From NCBI GenBank assembly GCA_027486255.1, contig JAIXPL010000027.1, positions 1 through 59,287 on the forward strand: a stretch of 59,287 bases of DNA. The letters are read 5' to 3'. Below the pieces are notes generated by a model. It searched no databases, was not told the DNA's origin, and saw only the letters and a list, made by a program, of their open reading frames with translations. Origin of the DNA: Comamonadaceae bacterium. GTDB taxonomy: Bacteria > Pseudomonadota > Gammaproteobacteria > Burkholderiales > Burkholderiaceae_C. Below are positions 17,944-25,992 of the stretch, piece after piece. The stretch's first letter is position 1, and each line of letters begins with the position of its first letter. Both the position numbers and the translations under genes were made by a program.

Positions 17944-17996
17944 TATGGCAGAGCGAGAAATCGCTATTGGACGGTGTCCGCAGCGCTCCGTATGCT
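17944..17996 (+). promoter_or_regulatory. Promoter box of the Ldh-ALDH-cupin operon, shared with 12425
   Basis: TATGGCA (17944-17950), 14 bases containing the palindrome AGCGA-GAAA-TCGCT (17952-17965), then TATTGGACGG (17965-17974). TTGGAC (17967-17972) is the -35 and TATGCT (17991-17996) the -10 at 18-base spacing. Block order and spacings equal those at 12425-12477. Confidence 0.65.
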
Positions 17997-18050
17997 CAGC
18001 CCCTTCGATTGATCGCCTGCACCGTCCCCCATTCCCCAGCGAGGCCCTTT

Positions 18051-19130
18051 GTGACATCCAGCAACCCGACCGTGACCGTGGCGTATGACGCCCTGCGCGA
18101 TTTCATTCAGTCTGCCCTGGTCAGCCAGGGCCTGCCCGTGGCCGATGCGCTGACCGTGGCCAGCCTCATGGCCGAAGCCGATATGCAGGGCTCTGACGGC
18201 CACGGCGTGATCCGCCTGCCGCAGTACATCAAGCGCATCCGGGCGGGCGGCATCAACAAGCACCCGCAGATCCGCGTGGTCAACGAGCGGCCGGGCTCGG
18301 CCATCGTCGATGGCGACAACGGCATGGGCCACCTGGTGGTCTCCAAGGCGGTGGACCTGGCCATCGAGAAGGCCCGCCATTGCGGCGTGGCCTGGGTGGG
18401 CACGCGCATGAGCAACCACGCAGGCCCGGCCTCGCTGTACGCGCGCAAGCCGCTGCAGCACGACATGCTGGGCCTGTACTTTGCCGTAGGCAACGCCAAC
18501 CACCTGCCGCCCTGGGGCGGCACCGACATGCTGCTGTCGACCAACCCGATCGCGGCCGCTATTCCCGGCGCCGACGAGCCCCCGGTGGTGCTGGACATGG
18601 CCACCACGGTGGCGGCCTACGGCAAGGTCAAGGCCAAGGCCAAGCGCGGCGAGCAGATGCCCGTGGGCTGGATGATCGACCGCCAGGGCCAGCCGCTGAC
18701 CGATCCCACCCGCGCTGGCGAGGGCTTTTTGCTGCCGATCGGTGACTACAAGGGCTACGGCCTGGCGCTGGTGGTGGGCCTGCTGGCCGGCACCCTGGGC
18801 GGTGCGGCCATGGGCAAGGATGTGATCGACTTCAATGCCGACCACGTCAGCACCACCAACACCGGGCAGGCCATCCTGGTCATTGACCTGAGCGCCTTTG
18901 GTGACCCGGCCGTCTTCAAGCACGCGGTGGACAAACTCGTGCGCGACATCCGGGGCAGCGAGCGCCTGCCCGGCGTGGACCGCATCTGGCTGCCCGGCGA
19001 GCAAAGCCACGAACGCCGTGCACGCTACGAATCTCAGGGCATCCCGATTGCCCGCGGTCTGGTGCAGGAACTCGACGCCCTGGCCAAAGAACTTCATATT
19101 GCACCCCTGGTGCAGGAAAGCCACGCATGA
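18051..19130 (+). CDS. Ldh-family (malate/L-lactate/sulfolactate type) NAD(P)-dependent dehydrogenase
   Basis: A 359-residue member of the type-2 malate/L-lactate dehydrogenase family (COG2055), unrelated to the Rossmann-fold LDH/MDH. Members oxidise 2-hydroxyacids such as L-malate, L-lactate, ureidoglycolate, sulfolactate or 2,3-diketo-gulonate. Signatures include MAEADMQGSDGHGVIRLPQYI, GMGHLVVSKAVDLAIEKA, the active-site SNHAGPA, GTDMLLSTNPIAAAIP, and GDYKGYGLALVVGLLAG. GTG 18051 is chosen because it follows the promoter at 17967-17996 and has GAGG six bases upstream; the frame is open from 17940 but that part is promoter. It overlaps the next gene by four bases. Confidence 0.88.
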   Translation: MTSSNPTVTVAYDALRDFIQSALVSQGLPVADALTVASLMAEADMQGSDGHGVIRLPQYIKRIRAGGINKHPQIRVVNERPGSAIVDGDNGMGHLVVSKAVDLAIEKARHCGVAWVGTRMSNHAGPASLYARKPLQHDMLGLYFAVGNANHLPPWGGTDMLLSTNPIAAAIPGADEPPVVLDMATTVAAYGKVKAKAKRGEQMPVGWMIDRQGQPLTDPTRAGEGFLLPIGDYKGYGLALVVGLLAGTLGGAAMGKDVIDFNADHVSTTNTGQAILVIDLSAFGDPAVFKHAVDKLVRDIRGSERLPGVDRIWLPGEQSHERRARYESQGIPIARGLVQELDALAKELHIAPLVQESHA

Positions 19131-20500
19131 TCACTTCTTTCAACCCCGCCACCGACGAGGTGCTGGCCCAGTTCGAGCCGCACCAGGACAGCCAGATTGA
19201 GCAGCGTCTGGCCGCTGCGCAGCGCGCCCAGAAGGCCTGGGCCGCGCTGGGCGTCGAGGCCCGCCGCCCGCACCTGCTCAAGCTGGCGCAGACCCTGCGT
19301 GCGAACAAGGAACGCTACGCCCGCATCATCACCCTGGAGATGGGCAAGCCCCTGGCCGAGGCGGTGGGCGAGGTCGAGAAGTGCGCCTGGAACTTTGAGT
19401 ACTACGCTGAGCAGGGCCCGGCCTTCCTGGCCGACTACCCCATGGTCAGCGCCGCCACCGACAGCCGCCTGGTCTATGACCCGCTGGGTCTGGTGCTGGC
19501 CGTGATGCCCTGGAACTACCCCTTCTGGCAGGTTATGCGCGCGGCTGCGCCCGTCCTGATTTCGGGCAATGCCATCGTGCTCAAGCATGCGAGCAACGTG
19601 CCCCAGTGCGCCCTGGCCATGGAGGAACTCTTCCGCGAAGCCGGCGTGCCCGAGGGCCTGTTCACCGCCTTGCTGGTGGGCGGCAGCGAGGTCGACCGGC
19701 TGATCGCCGACGACCGCATCGCGGCCGTCACTTTCACCGGCTCCACACCCGTGGGCCGCTCGATTGCCTCGGCCGCAGGTCGGGCGCTGAAGAAGCAGGT
19801 GCTCGAGCTCGGCGGCTCCGACCCGTTCGTGGTGCTTGCCGATGCCGATGTGGAGGCGGCTGCTGCAGTGGCCGTGAAGGCGCGCTTTTCCAACACCGGT
19901 CAGAGCTGCATCGCAGCCAAGCGTTTCATCGTCGAGCACGCCGTTGCCGACCGCTTCCGTGATGCTTTTGTGGAAGGCACTCGCAAGCTGGTGACCGGTG
20001 ATCCGCTGCAGGCGGCCAGCACCATGGGCTCCATGGCCCGCCGGCAGCTGCGCGAGGAGCTGCATGTGCAGGTGCAGGCCACCATTGCCCAAGGTGCCAA
20101 GCTGCTGATGGGCGGCCGGGCCATTGAGGGCCCCGGCGCTTTTTATGAGCCCACCATCCTCGACCAGGTGAGCCCGCAGATGACGGCCGCCCGCGAGGAG
20201 ACCTTTGGGCCCGCCGCCGCCATCCTGCGCGTAGGCTCGGCCGAGGAAGCCATTGCCGTGGCCAACGACACCCCCTTCGGTCTGGGCGCCTCCCTCTGGA
20301 GCCGCGACCTCGACCGTGCCCGGCGACTCTCGCGCCTGGTGGATGCCGGGGCGGTGTTCATCAACGGCATGGTGGCCTCCGACCCGCGCTTGCCCTTTGG
20401 TGGCACCAAGCAGTCGGGCTACGGCCGCGAGCTGGCCCACCTGGGCCTGCACGAATTCACTAACATCAAGACTGTGTGGACCGGACCGGTCCGCACCTGA
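19127..20500 (+). CDS. NAD(P)-dependent aldehyde dehydrogenase, succinate-semialdehyde dehydrogenase-like
   Basis: A 457-residue aldehyde dehydrogenase. Catalytic Glu227 lies in LELGGSDPF and the nucleophile Cys261 in NTGQSCIAAKRF. MPWNYPFWQVMR forms the cofactor/oxyanion area, and SDPRLPFGGTKQSGYGRELA is the C-terminal signature. The MPWNYPFWQ wording is that of the YneI/Sad-type succinate-semialdehyde dehydrogenases. It shares ATGA with the Ldh-family stop, so both are co-translated. With the upstream 2-hydroxyacid dehydrogenase and the cupin it suggests stepwise oxidation of a small hydroxy or aldehyde acid; the substrate is unknown. Confidence 0.9.
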   Translation: MITSFNPATDEVLAQFEPHQDSQIEQRLAAAQRAQKAWAALGVEARRPHLLKLAQTLRANKERYARIITLEMGKPLAEAVGEVEKCAWNFEYYAEQGPAFLADYPMVSAATDSRLVYDPLGLVLAVMPWNYPFWQVMRAAAPVLISGNAIVLKHASNVPQCALAMEELFREAGVPEGLFTALLVGGSEVDRLIADDRIAAVTFTGSTPVGRSIASAAGRALKKQVLELGGSDPFVVLADADVEAAAAVAVKARFSNTGQSCIAAKRFIVEHAVADRFRDAFVEGTRKLVTGDPLQAASTMGSMARRQLREELHVQVQATIAQGAKLLMGGRAIEGPGAFYEPTILDQVSPQMTAAREETFGPAAAILRVGSAEEAIAVANDTPFGLGASLWSRDLDRARRLSRLVDAGAVFINGMVASDPRLPFGGTKQSGYGRELAHLGLHEFTNIKTVWTGPVRT

Positions 20501-20533
20501 CCCCGTTTTTTGCCCTGCCAAGGAGATCACCTG

Positions 20534-20953
20534 ATGAACACCGCCACCACCCACCCCCCTGTCGTGCTCAAGCCCGACCAGATCAAGAGCCATGACCGGG
20601 GTGGCGGCGCCCGTACCATCCCGCTGGTCTCGCCCACCATCGGGGCGACCGGCTTCATCAACGGCATCACCGAGTTCGGCCCCAGTGCCGCCATTCCCTT
20701 CCACAGCCACAACTGCGAAGAAAGTGTGATGCTGCTCGAAGGCGATGCCGTGCTCGACATGGCTGGCCAGGAATCCGTGGTGCTCAAAAAGCACGACACC
20801 ACCTGGCTGCCGGCCAACCTGTCGCACCGCTTTCGCAACCTCTCCGACTCCGCGCCGATGAAGATCCTCTGGATCTACGCCAACGCGCAGGCCACCCGCA
20901 CGCTCACCGAGTCCGGCGAGACGCGCTACGTCTACGCCGAGCACAAGGCCTGA
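20534..20953 (+). CDS. Cupin-domain protein, third gene of the dehydrogenase operon
   Basis: A 139-residue single-domain cupin. Motif 1 is seen as PFHSHNCEESVMLLEGDA (two His and a Glu as metal ligands) and motif 2 as WLPANLSHRFRN (third His). These give a His2-Glu-His metal site as in small dioxygenases, isomerases or lyases. ATG 20534 has AAGGAG nine bases upstream; it starts 33 bases after the ALDH stop, so it belongs to the same operon. The reaction is not identifiable from sequence. Confidence 0.85.
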   Translation: MNTATTHPPVVLKPDQIKSHDRGGGARTIPLVSPTIGATGFINGITEFGPSAAIPFHSHNCEESVMLLEGDAVLDMAGQESVVLKKHDTTWLPANLSHRFRNLSDSAPMKILWIYANAQATRTLTESGETRYVYAEHKA

Positions 20954-21191
20954 ACCACTTCTGCGGGGGCGCGGTCGCCCCGGCCCCGCTTCCCGGCTTG
21001 TCCCGAATTCACGGGGCATCCTGCCTTTATTGCGCTGTTTTTCACCGGAGTCTTCCTGGGGGGTGCGGCGTGCCAGCGTGGCATGGCGCGGCTTGGCTTG
21101 CGTCTTTGGAAGGCCCCCCTGGCTGCGCCGACAATGAAGGCCCATGAGCCTTTCGGCCTGCGAACTGCGTCACTTTGTTGAGGAGCTGCCC

Positions 21192-21524
21192 ATGCCCATT
21201 CAGTCGATCACCCCGTCCTTTGCTGTGTCCGAGCAGATCTCGCCTGCTGAGCTGCAGGCCATCGCTGCCCAGGGTTTCAAGGCTGTCATTTGCAACCGTC
21301 CGGATGCCGAGGGCCCGGGACAGCCGAGCTTTGAAGAAATCGCCGCGGCCGCGGCGCAGGCCGGCCTGCAGGCGCGCCACCTGCCGGTGGTGCCGGGCCA
21401 GATCACCGAGGCCCAAGTCTCGGCCATGGCCCAGCTGCTGCGCGAACTGCCGGGCCCTGTGCTGGCCTACTGCCGCAGTGGCGCCCGTTCCAGCAACCTC
21501 TGGCAGCTCGCGCAGGGCCGCTAA
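21192..21524 (+). CDS. DUF442 / TIGR01244 family protein (tyrosine-phosphatase-like fold)
   Basis: A 110-residue protein of the TIGR01244 (beta-lactamase-hydrolase-like N-domain) family, with a dual-specificity phosphatase/rhodanese-like fold. FAVSEQISPAELQAIAAQGFKAVICNRPD is the family opening, and the active-site loop CRSGARS (Cys-x5-Arg) is intact. In some bacteria this domain is fused to a metallo-beta-lactamase-type persulfide dioxygenase and acts in sulfide metabolism; here it is alone. ATG 21192 has GAGGAG six bases upstream. The 238 bases before it hold a GGGGCG/CGCCCC hairpin but no gene. Confidence 0.87.
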   Translation: MPIQSITPSFAVSEQISPAELQAIAAQGFKAVICNRPDAEGPGQPSFEEIAAAAAQAGLQARHLPVVPGQITEAQVSAMAQLLRELPGPVLAYCRSGARSSNLWQLAQGR

Positions 21525-21570
21525 GAAACGCGGCCCGTTCCACACCCCTGCGCGCAGGCGCAGGCCGGCC

Positions 21571-22458
21571 TCAGGGGTGGCGCGCCAGCAAGGCGTCCAG
21601 GCCGCCTTCGGGCTCGAAGCGCTGGTTGCGCCAGGTCAGGCGCGTGGGCCCTGGCCAGGCGGGGGCCTTCACCGGGTGCTGTGCATCGCCGGGGTAGCAG
21701 ATCACCCGTGTGCCCTCGATGTCAAAGGGCTCGGGTTCGATTTGCATGGGCGGGCGCTGGCGTGCCTCGTTCAGCGCCGAGCCCGTGCTGTCGTGGCGGG
21801 CCAGCTGCATGAGGGTGATGATCTGCACCGGCACCAGTCCGATGAGGCCATCCCAGTACTGGCGCAGGGCCTGCGCGGGGCTGACCCACACCGTCTCGGT
21901 GATCTCGTGGGCGTCCTGCACCGGCTCGTGGTCCATGGGCGCCAGGGCCACAAAGAATCGGGTGTCAAAGCGGCGGTCGCTGACCGTGGGCATGCGGGGA
22001 GTGATCCAGCGCGACCAGGGGCGGATGCGCCGGGTCTGCAGGCCCATACCCAGCACCTCGGTGGCCTGCAGAAAAGACCCACCGTCGGCCAGCCGCGCGC
22101 GCAGTTCGGCAGGCACCCCGTCGGCGATGCCGTCGTGCAAGAGCAGCCCGCACTCTTCGAAGGTCTCGCGCAAGGCCGCCACATGCAGCCCGCAGGCCGT
22201 GGCCTCGTCCAGCCCTGGTTCGGCCAAGGCCTGCAGGAGGGCCAGGGGGGTCTGGTCCAGCCGCTGTGGTGACACGCGGCAGTCCTCGGCATCGAGCTTG
22301 CCGCCCGGGAAAACATACACGCCGCCCAAGACCTTGGAGTTGCGGTGGCGCTTGACCAGCAGCACCTCCAGGCCGTCGGGGCCGTCGCGCAGCACCATCA
22401 CCGAGGCGGAAGGGGCGGGAGGGGTGTGCACCTCTTGCGTGTGGATCTGGATCGACAT
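21571..22458 (-). CDS. Nudix hydrolase, NUDT19-like (split Nudix box)
   Basis: A 295-residue Nudix-superfamily protein. The N-terminal strand SASVMVLRDGPDGLEVLLVKRH and VYVFPGGKLDAED give the first half of the Nudix box. The second half, ALRETFEECGLLL, comes only about 40 residues later, so the box is interrupted by an insertion. That arrangement is known in NUDT19-type CoA diphosphatases. The C-terminal region (about 165-290) is unlike bacterial MutT proteins and also fits that group. ATG 22458 is chosen because the sequence upstream in frame is not conserved in character. Probable hydrolysis of a CoA ester or other nucleoside diphosphate derivative. Confidence 0.82.
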   Translation of the reverse strand: MSIQIHTQEVHTPPAPSASVMVLRDGPDGLEVLLVKRHRNSKVLGGVYVFPGGKLDAEDCRVSPQRLDQTPLALLQALAEPGLDEATACGLHVAALRETFEECGLLLHDGIADGVPAELRARLADGGSFLQATEVLGMGLQTRRIRPWSRWITPRMPTVSDRRFDTRFFVALAPMDHEPVQDAHEITETVWVSPAQALRQYWDGLIGLVPVQIITLMQLARHDSTGSALNEARQRPPMQIEPEPFDIEGTRVICYPGDAQHPVKAPAWPGPTRLTWRNQRFEPEGGLDALLARHP

Positions 22459-22560
22459 GGCGGCATTGTGGCCCAGGGGCAACCCGCTCGGTGCTCTCTC
22501 AAGCGCACACACGGTCACGTTTGCTACAGTGGTCCTGGAACCACAAGCGGAGGGGGTGTC

Positions 22561-22992
22561 ATGCGTCTGGTGCACCATTGGAGACAGGCCGCGATCGCGG
22601 TGTGCATGGGCCTCCTGGCCTGCAAGGCCGCACAGGCCGAGCCATTAAGGCTGCGCTGCGAGGTCGAGGGCAAGCTGCCCGAGGCCAGCGCCAAGGTGCA
22701 GCCGGCCCGCGTCACGGTGGAATTGCAGGTGATCGGCCGCCATCTCTACTTCACGGTGATCGGGCCCAGCCCCTATGACATGCGGGTCAGCACCCTGGTC
22801 ACGGACCAATACCTGGGCGAGAACCTGACCTCGGGCAGCCAGGTGGGCGCTCGCCGGCAGGAGAAGCGCACCCAGCGCGAGACTGAGATCCTGATCGAGC
22901 GTGGCAGCATGGAATTGACGGCCCACCACGACGTGGTGCAGGCCGGTAAGACCCTGCGCTTCAAGTACGCCGGCAAGTGCCGGCAGGCCTGA
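22561..22992 (+). CDS. Exported protein of unknown function
   Basis: A 143-residue protein with a clear Sec signal peptide (positive start, hydrophobic AIAVCMGLLACKAAQA, cleavage before EPLRL). The mature part has two cysteines, LRCEVEG near its start and GKCRQA at the C terminus, that could form a disulfide. The middle looks like beta strands (VTVELQVIGRHLYFTVIG). GGAGGGGG lies about five bases before ATG 22561. I do not recognise the family. Neighbours (Nudix, rdgC) are convergent or divergent and give no hint. Confidence 0.7.
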   Translation: MRLVHHWRQAAIAVCMGLLACKAAQAEPLRLRCEVEGKLPEASAKVQPARVTVELQVIGRHLYFTVIGPSPYDMRVSTLVTDQYLGENLTSGSQVGARRQEKRTQRETEILIERGSMELTAHHDVVQAGKTLRFKYAGKCRQA

Positions 22993-23008
22993 TGAGGCCG
23001 GCGCGGTC

Positions 23009-23986
23009 TCAGGCGCTGACGGTTTCCCAGGGCGGCGTGGCGGCCGTCGCTTGACCGCCTGGCTCGGCCGCTGAAGCCAGTTCACCGCCCAGGGCCTCGA
23101 GCAGGTCCGGGATGAGTTGGGACAGCTCGCCCGTGGCGATGGCGGCATCGGCATCAAAGCCATCGTCACCCTCGGCCTTGACGCCTTCCATCACCACATC
23201 GAGCAGCTTGATCTTCTTGACCTGGCCCTTGTCGTTTAACACGAAGGAGACCCGGCTGTTCCAGGTCAGGGCCAACTGGGTGGGGAGCTTGCCTTCGGTG
23301 ATGTGCTGCCGGATTTCGTCGAGCTCCAGGGTGTGGCGCGCATAGCGCACGCTGGACTTGCGGTCGTCCGGCGTCTTGAGCTCGCAGTCTTGGTCGACCG
23401 TGAAGCCCGCTGGCGCTTCCTGGGTGCGCAGCCACTGCGCCATGCAGGTGGCCGGCGAGAGCTGCGTCTGTACGGGCTTGACCACGAAGCTGGCGCTGCG
23501 GCCTGGCAGCAGCGCCAGCGCGTCGATCAGCAGGCTGATGACCTTGTCGCTCACGGCGTTGGAGCTGGTGTTGACCACCAGCATCTGGTGCTGCGCATCG
23601 AGCCACACCAGGGTACTCGAGCGCTTGCTGAAGGCACGCGGCAGCAGCTCGAAGATGACTTCTTCCTTGATCTGCTTTTTGAGTTTGCCACCCACGCGCT
23701 CGCGGCCGGTTTCCTGTTTGAACTTCTCGATGCGCTCTTCCATGGCGGCGTTCACGGCCGAAGCGGGCAAGGGCCTGCGCTCGGTGCACAGCTGCAGCAG
23801 CAGGTGCGGGCCCACGCGTTCGGCCAGGGCCGCGCTTTTCTTGCCGCGTGGCGGCACCCAGCCGCTGGCTTCGGGCTGGGTGGGGCTGCAGGGCAGGAAT
23901 GCGCCCGGTGCGAGGGCCTGCTCCAGGGCCTCCAGGTCGGGGATCTGGAAATGTTCGAGGCGGTAAAAGCAGAGGGTTTTGAACAT
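23009..23986 (-). CDS. rdgC: Recombination-associated protein RdgC
   Basis: A 325-residue RdgC. It forms a ring-shaped dimer that binds double-stranded DNA without sequence preference and restrains RecA. The conserved start FKTLCFYRLEHF, then ASGWVPPRG, LLQLCTERRPLPASAVN, KKQIKEEVIFELLPRAFSK and the SNAVSDKVISLL region identify it. ATG 23986 begins exactly at the family N terminus. It is convergent with the exported-protein gene and follows the Nudix gene at 24072 by 85 bases with nothing visible between. Confidence 0.95.
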   Translation of the reverse strand: MFKTLCFYRLEHFQIPDLEALEQALAPGAFLPCSPTQPEASGWVPPRGKKSAALAERVGPHLLLQLCTERRPLPASAVNAAMEERIEKFKQETGRERVGGKLKKQIKEEVIFELLPRAFSKRSSTLVWLDAQHQMLVVNTSSNAVSDKVISLLIDALALLPGRSASFVVKPVQTQLSPATCMAQWLRTQEAPAGFTVDQDCELKTPDDRKSSVRYARHTLELDEIRQHITEGKLPTQLALTWNSRVSFVLNDKGQVKKIKLLDVVMEGVKAEGDDGFDADAAIATGELSQLIPDLLEALGGELASAAEPGGQATAATPPWETVSA

Positions 23987-24071
23987 GAACGGCCAGGTGG
24001 GCAGGCCGCAGCCTGCGGGGTCAAAAGGGTAGGGGAGGCTTTGTGCCGCGACCGCTGCCGCTGCGGCGCAG

Positions 24072-24626
24072 TCAGGCGATATCGATGGTGTGCACGCCCC
24101 ACTGTCCGCGGCGCCGGTCGTCGAAGTAGCGCTCCAGGGTCTCGCGCACCGTGCGGAAGGCGATCTCGTCCCAGGGAATCGTGTCTTCGGTAAAGAGGCG
24201 TGCTTCCATGGTTTCATGCCCAGGCTGGAAGTGCGCGGACAGCAGGCGGGCGCGGTAGAACAGGTGCACCTGCCCGACGCGCACCACGTTCATCACGGTA
24301 AAGAGCTCGAGCAGTTCAATGCTGGCGCCGGCTTCCTCGTCAGTCTCGCGCGCCGCGCCCTGGGCGGTGGTTTCACCCAGTTCCATGAAGCCGGCCGGCA
24401 GGGTCCACATGCCGCGGCGCGGCTCGATGTTGCGCTTGCACAGCAGCACCTGCTCGCCAGTCTCGCCCCAGAAGGGGACGGTGCCCACCACGTTCAGCGG
24501 GTTCTCGTAGTGGACCGTCTGGCAGGCCGAACAGATGGCCCTCTCGCGCGTGTCGCCATCGTCCGGCAGGCGGTAGACGATGGCCGAGCCGCATTCGCGG
24601 CAATGCTTGAGGGGAGGGCGCTGCAT
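24072..24626 (-). CDS. Nudix hydrolase with zinc ribbon (NudC/NADH-pyrophosphatase-like class)
   Basis: A 184-residue protein. A zinc ribbon at the N terminus uses Cys9-x2-Cys12 and Cys32-x2-Cys35. The Nudix box GFMELGETTAQGAARETDEEAG is complete (G-x5-E-x7-RE-x2-EE-x-G). Strand EQVLLCKRNIEPRRGMWTLPAG precedes it. This domain order occurs in a common bacterial group annotated as ADP-ribose or NADH pyrophosphatase-like; the true substrate is unknown. The start gives the standard N terminus. Confidence 0.9.
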   Translation of the reverse strand: MQRPPLKHCRECGSAIVYRLPDDGDTRERAICSACQTVHYENPLNVVGTVPFWGETGEQVLLCKRNIEPRRGMWTLPAGFMELGETTAQGAARETDEEAGASIELLELFTVMNVVRVGQVHLFYRARLLSAHFQPGHETMEARLFTEDTIPWDEIAFRTVRETLERYFDDRRRGQWGVHTIDIA

Positions 24627-24675
24627 GATCTCAGTTTAGTGGGCTTTGCAGCCCATCTCGCCCCCAGGGCATGGT

Positions 24676-24697
24676 GCTTGAGCGCAGGTGCTCAAGC
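24676..24697 (-). terminator. Hairpin at the 3' end of the FAH-family gene
   Basis: GCTTGAGC-6-GCTCAAGC, a perfect 8-base stem overlapping the stop region of 24692-25387. There is no T run on the reverse strand, so it may protect the 3' end rather than act as an intrinsic terminator. Confidence 0.35.
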
Positions 24698-25387
24698 CAC
24701 TTTGACACTGAGGGTGCCCAGGCCGGTGATACCGCATTCCATGGTGTCGCCGGAGACCACGGCGGCCACGCCCTCGGGGGTGCCTGTGAAGATCAGGTCG
24801 CCGGGCTGAAGTTCCCAGGCGGCCGAGAGGTGCTCGATGGTTTCAGCCACGTTCCAGATCAGCTTGTCGATGGTGCTGCGCTGGCGGTCCTGGCCACCCA
24901 CCTGCACGTAGATCTCGGCGGTGTTGATCTGGGGCACCTGGGCGGCCGGGGTGAGTGGGCCGATGGGGGCCGATTCGTCGAAGGCCTTGCCGATGCACCA
25001 GGGGCGACCTTGCTTTTTCATGTCGTTCTGCAGGTCGCGGCGGGTCATGTCCAGACCCACGGCATAGCCGTAGATGTGGCGTGCCGCATCGGCGGCCAAG
25101 ATGTTCTTGCCGCCCACACCGATGGCCACCACCAGCTCGATCTCGTGGTGCAGGTTTTGCGTCAGCGTGGGGTAGGCCATGCGGCCCGTGCTGCCTTCGG
25201 GCACCACCACCAGGGCGTCGGCAGGCTTGAGGAAGAAGAAGGGCGCCTCACGGCCGGTATAACCCATTTCCTTGGCGTGTTCCACATAGTTGCGGCCCAC
25301 ACAGTAGATGCGGTGAACGGGGAACTGCTGACCGGTGCCTTTGACGGGGATGGTGACGGGGGCGGGTGGGGTGTGGGTAAAGCTCAT
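24692..25387 (-). CDS. Fumarylacetoacetate hydrolase (FAH) family protein, fumarylpyruvate-hydrolase/FAHD1-like
   Basis: A 231-residue single-domain FAH-family enzyme. YCVGRNYVEHAKEMG is the family opening, FFFLKPADALV follows, and metal ligands appear in HHEIELVVAIG (Glu-x-Glu) and GLDMTRRDLQ (Asp). TGTPEGVAAV closes the active site. This class hydrolyses fumarylpyruvate in the gentisate pathway or decarboxylates oxaloacetate. Gentisate is the product of a salicylate 5-hydroxylase, as suggested for 14854-16942, but no gentisate dioxygenase or maleylpyruvate isomerase is present. Start ATG 25387 fits family length; 25429 would add 14 residues. Confidence 0.88.
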   Translation of the reverse strand: MSFTHTPPAPVTIPVKGTGQQFPVHRIYCVGRNYVEHAKEMGYTGREAPFFFLKPADALVVVPEGSTGRMAYPTLTQNLHHEIELVVAIGVGGKNILAADAARHIYGYAVGLDMTRRDLQNDMKKQGRPWCIGKAFDESAPIGPLTPAAQVPQINTAEIYVQVGGQDRQRSTIDKLIWNVAETIEHLSAAWELQPGDLIFTGTPEGVAAVVSGDTMECGITGLGTLSVKVA

Positions 25388-25526
25388 GGCAATGGAAGGA
25401 ATGGGAGGTGGGAGGAATAACCCTGTCATTTAAGCAGCTTTACTGCGGCGTGCTCGTCGTGGATTTCACCCACGCGACACCTGGGCTTGCCCCGGTGCCC
25501 CGGGGACGCAGCTTTACACTGGCTGC

Positions 25527-25982
25527 ATGGTCAAGAGTTTCGATTTCGGCAAGGCACCGGCCCACCTGATCCGGCGCACCCACCAGATGGCCGTGTCCAT
25601 TTTCATGGAGGAGGCGGCGGACTTCGGCGTCACGCCGGTGCAATTTGCCATTCTCAATGCGCTGATGGACGATCCTGGCCAGGACCAGGTGACGCTGGCC
25701 GCGCGCGTGGCCTTCGATGCAGCCACCTCAGGTTCGGTGATCAGCCGCCTGGAGGCCAAGGGCTGGATCCTCAGGGAGCCGGACGAGCATGACCGACGCC
25801 GCAAGCGCCTGTGGATCACGACCCAGGGCCAGGTGGTGGCCCAGCAGATGAAGCGCGCAGCCGGCAAGACCCAGCAACGCCTGCTGGGGCCGCTGTCGGT
25901 CGATGAACGCGAACAGCTGACCCAGCTGCTGGCCAAGCTGGTCGCCGCCCATGAAGGACGGGCCCCTCTGGGCGAGGCCTGA
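25527..25982 (+). CDS. MarR-family transcriptional regulator
   Basis: A 151-residue winged helix regulator. The DNA-binding part (about 45-105) contains VTPVQFAILNAL, VTLAARVAFDAATSGSVISRLEAKGWI as recognition region, and the wing REPDEHDRRRKRLWIT with the diagnostic D-x-R. N- and C-terminal helices form the dimer. It is divergent from the FAH-family gene with 139 bases between, the usual layout for a MarR repressor and its target. The ligand is probably an aromatic acid; that is inference. No clear palindrome is seen between the genes. Confidence 0.9.
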   Translation: MVKSFDFGKAPAHLIRRTHQMAVSIFMEEAADFGVTPVQFAILNALMDDPGQDQVTLAARVAFDAATSGSVISRLEAKGWILREPDEHDRRRKRLWITTQGQVVAQQMKRAAGKTQQRLLGPLSVDEREQLTQLLAKLVAAHEGRAPLGEA

Positions 25983-25992
25983 GGCGGCCTGC

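Noticed and set aside
19094..21145. A 683-codon reverse frame over the aldehyde dehydrogenase and cupin genes
   Set aside because: Antisense shadow in GC-rich DNA; the forward genes have intact catalytic motifs.
20954..21191. GGGGCG/CGCCCC hairpin after the cupin gene as terminator
   Set aside because: No T run, so not called as an intrinsic terminator.
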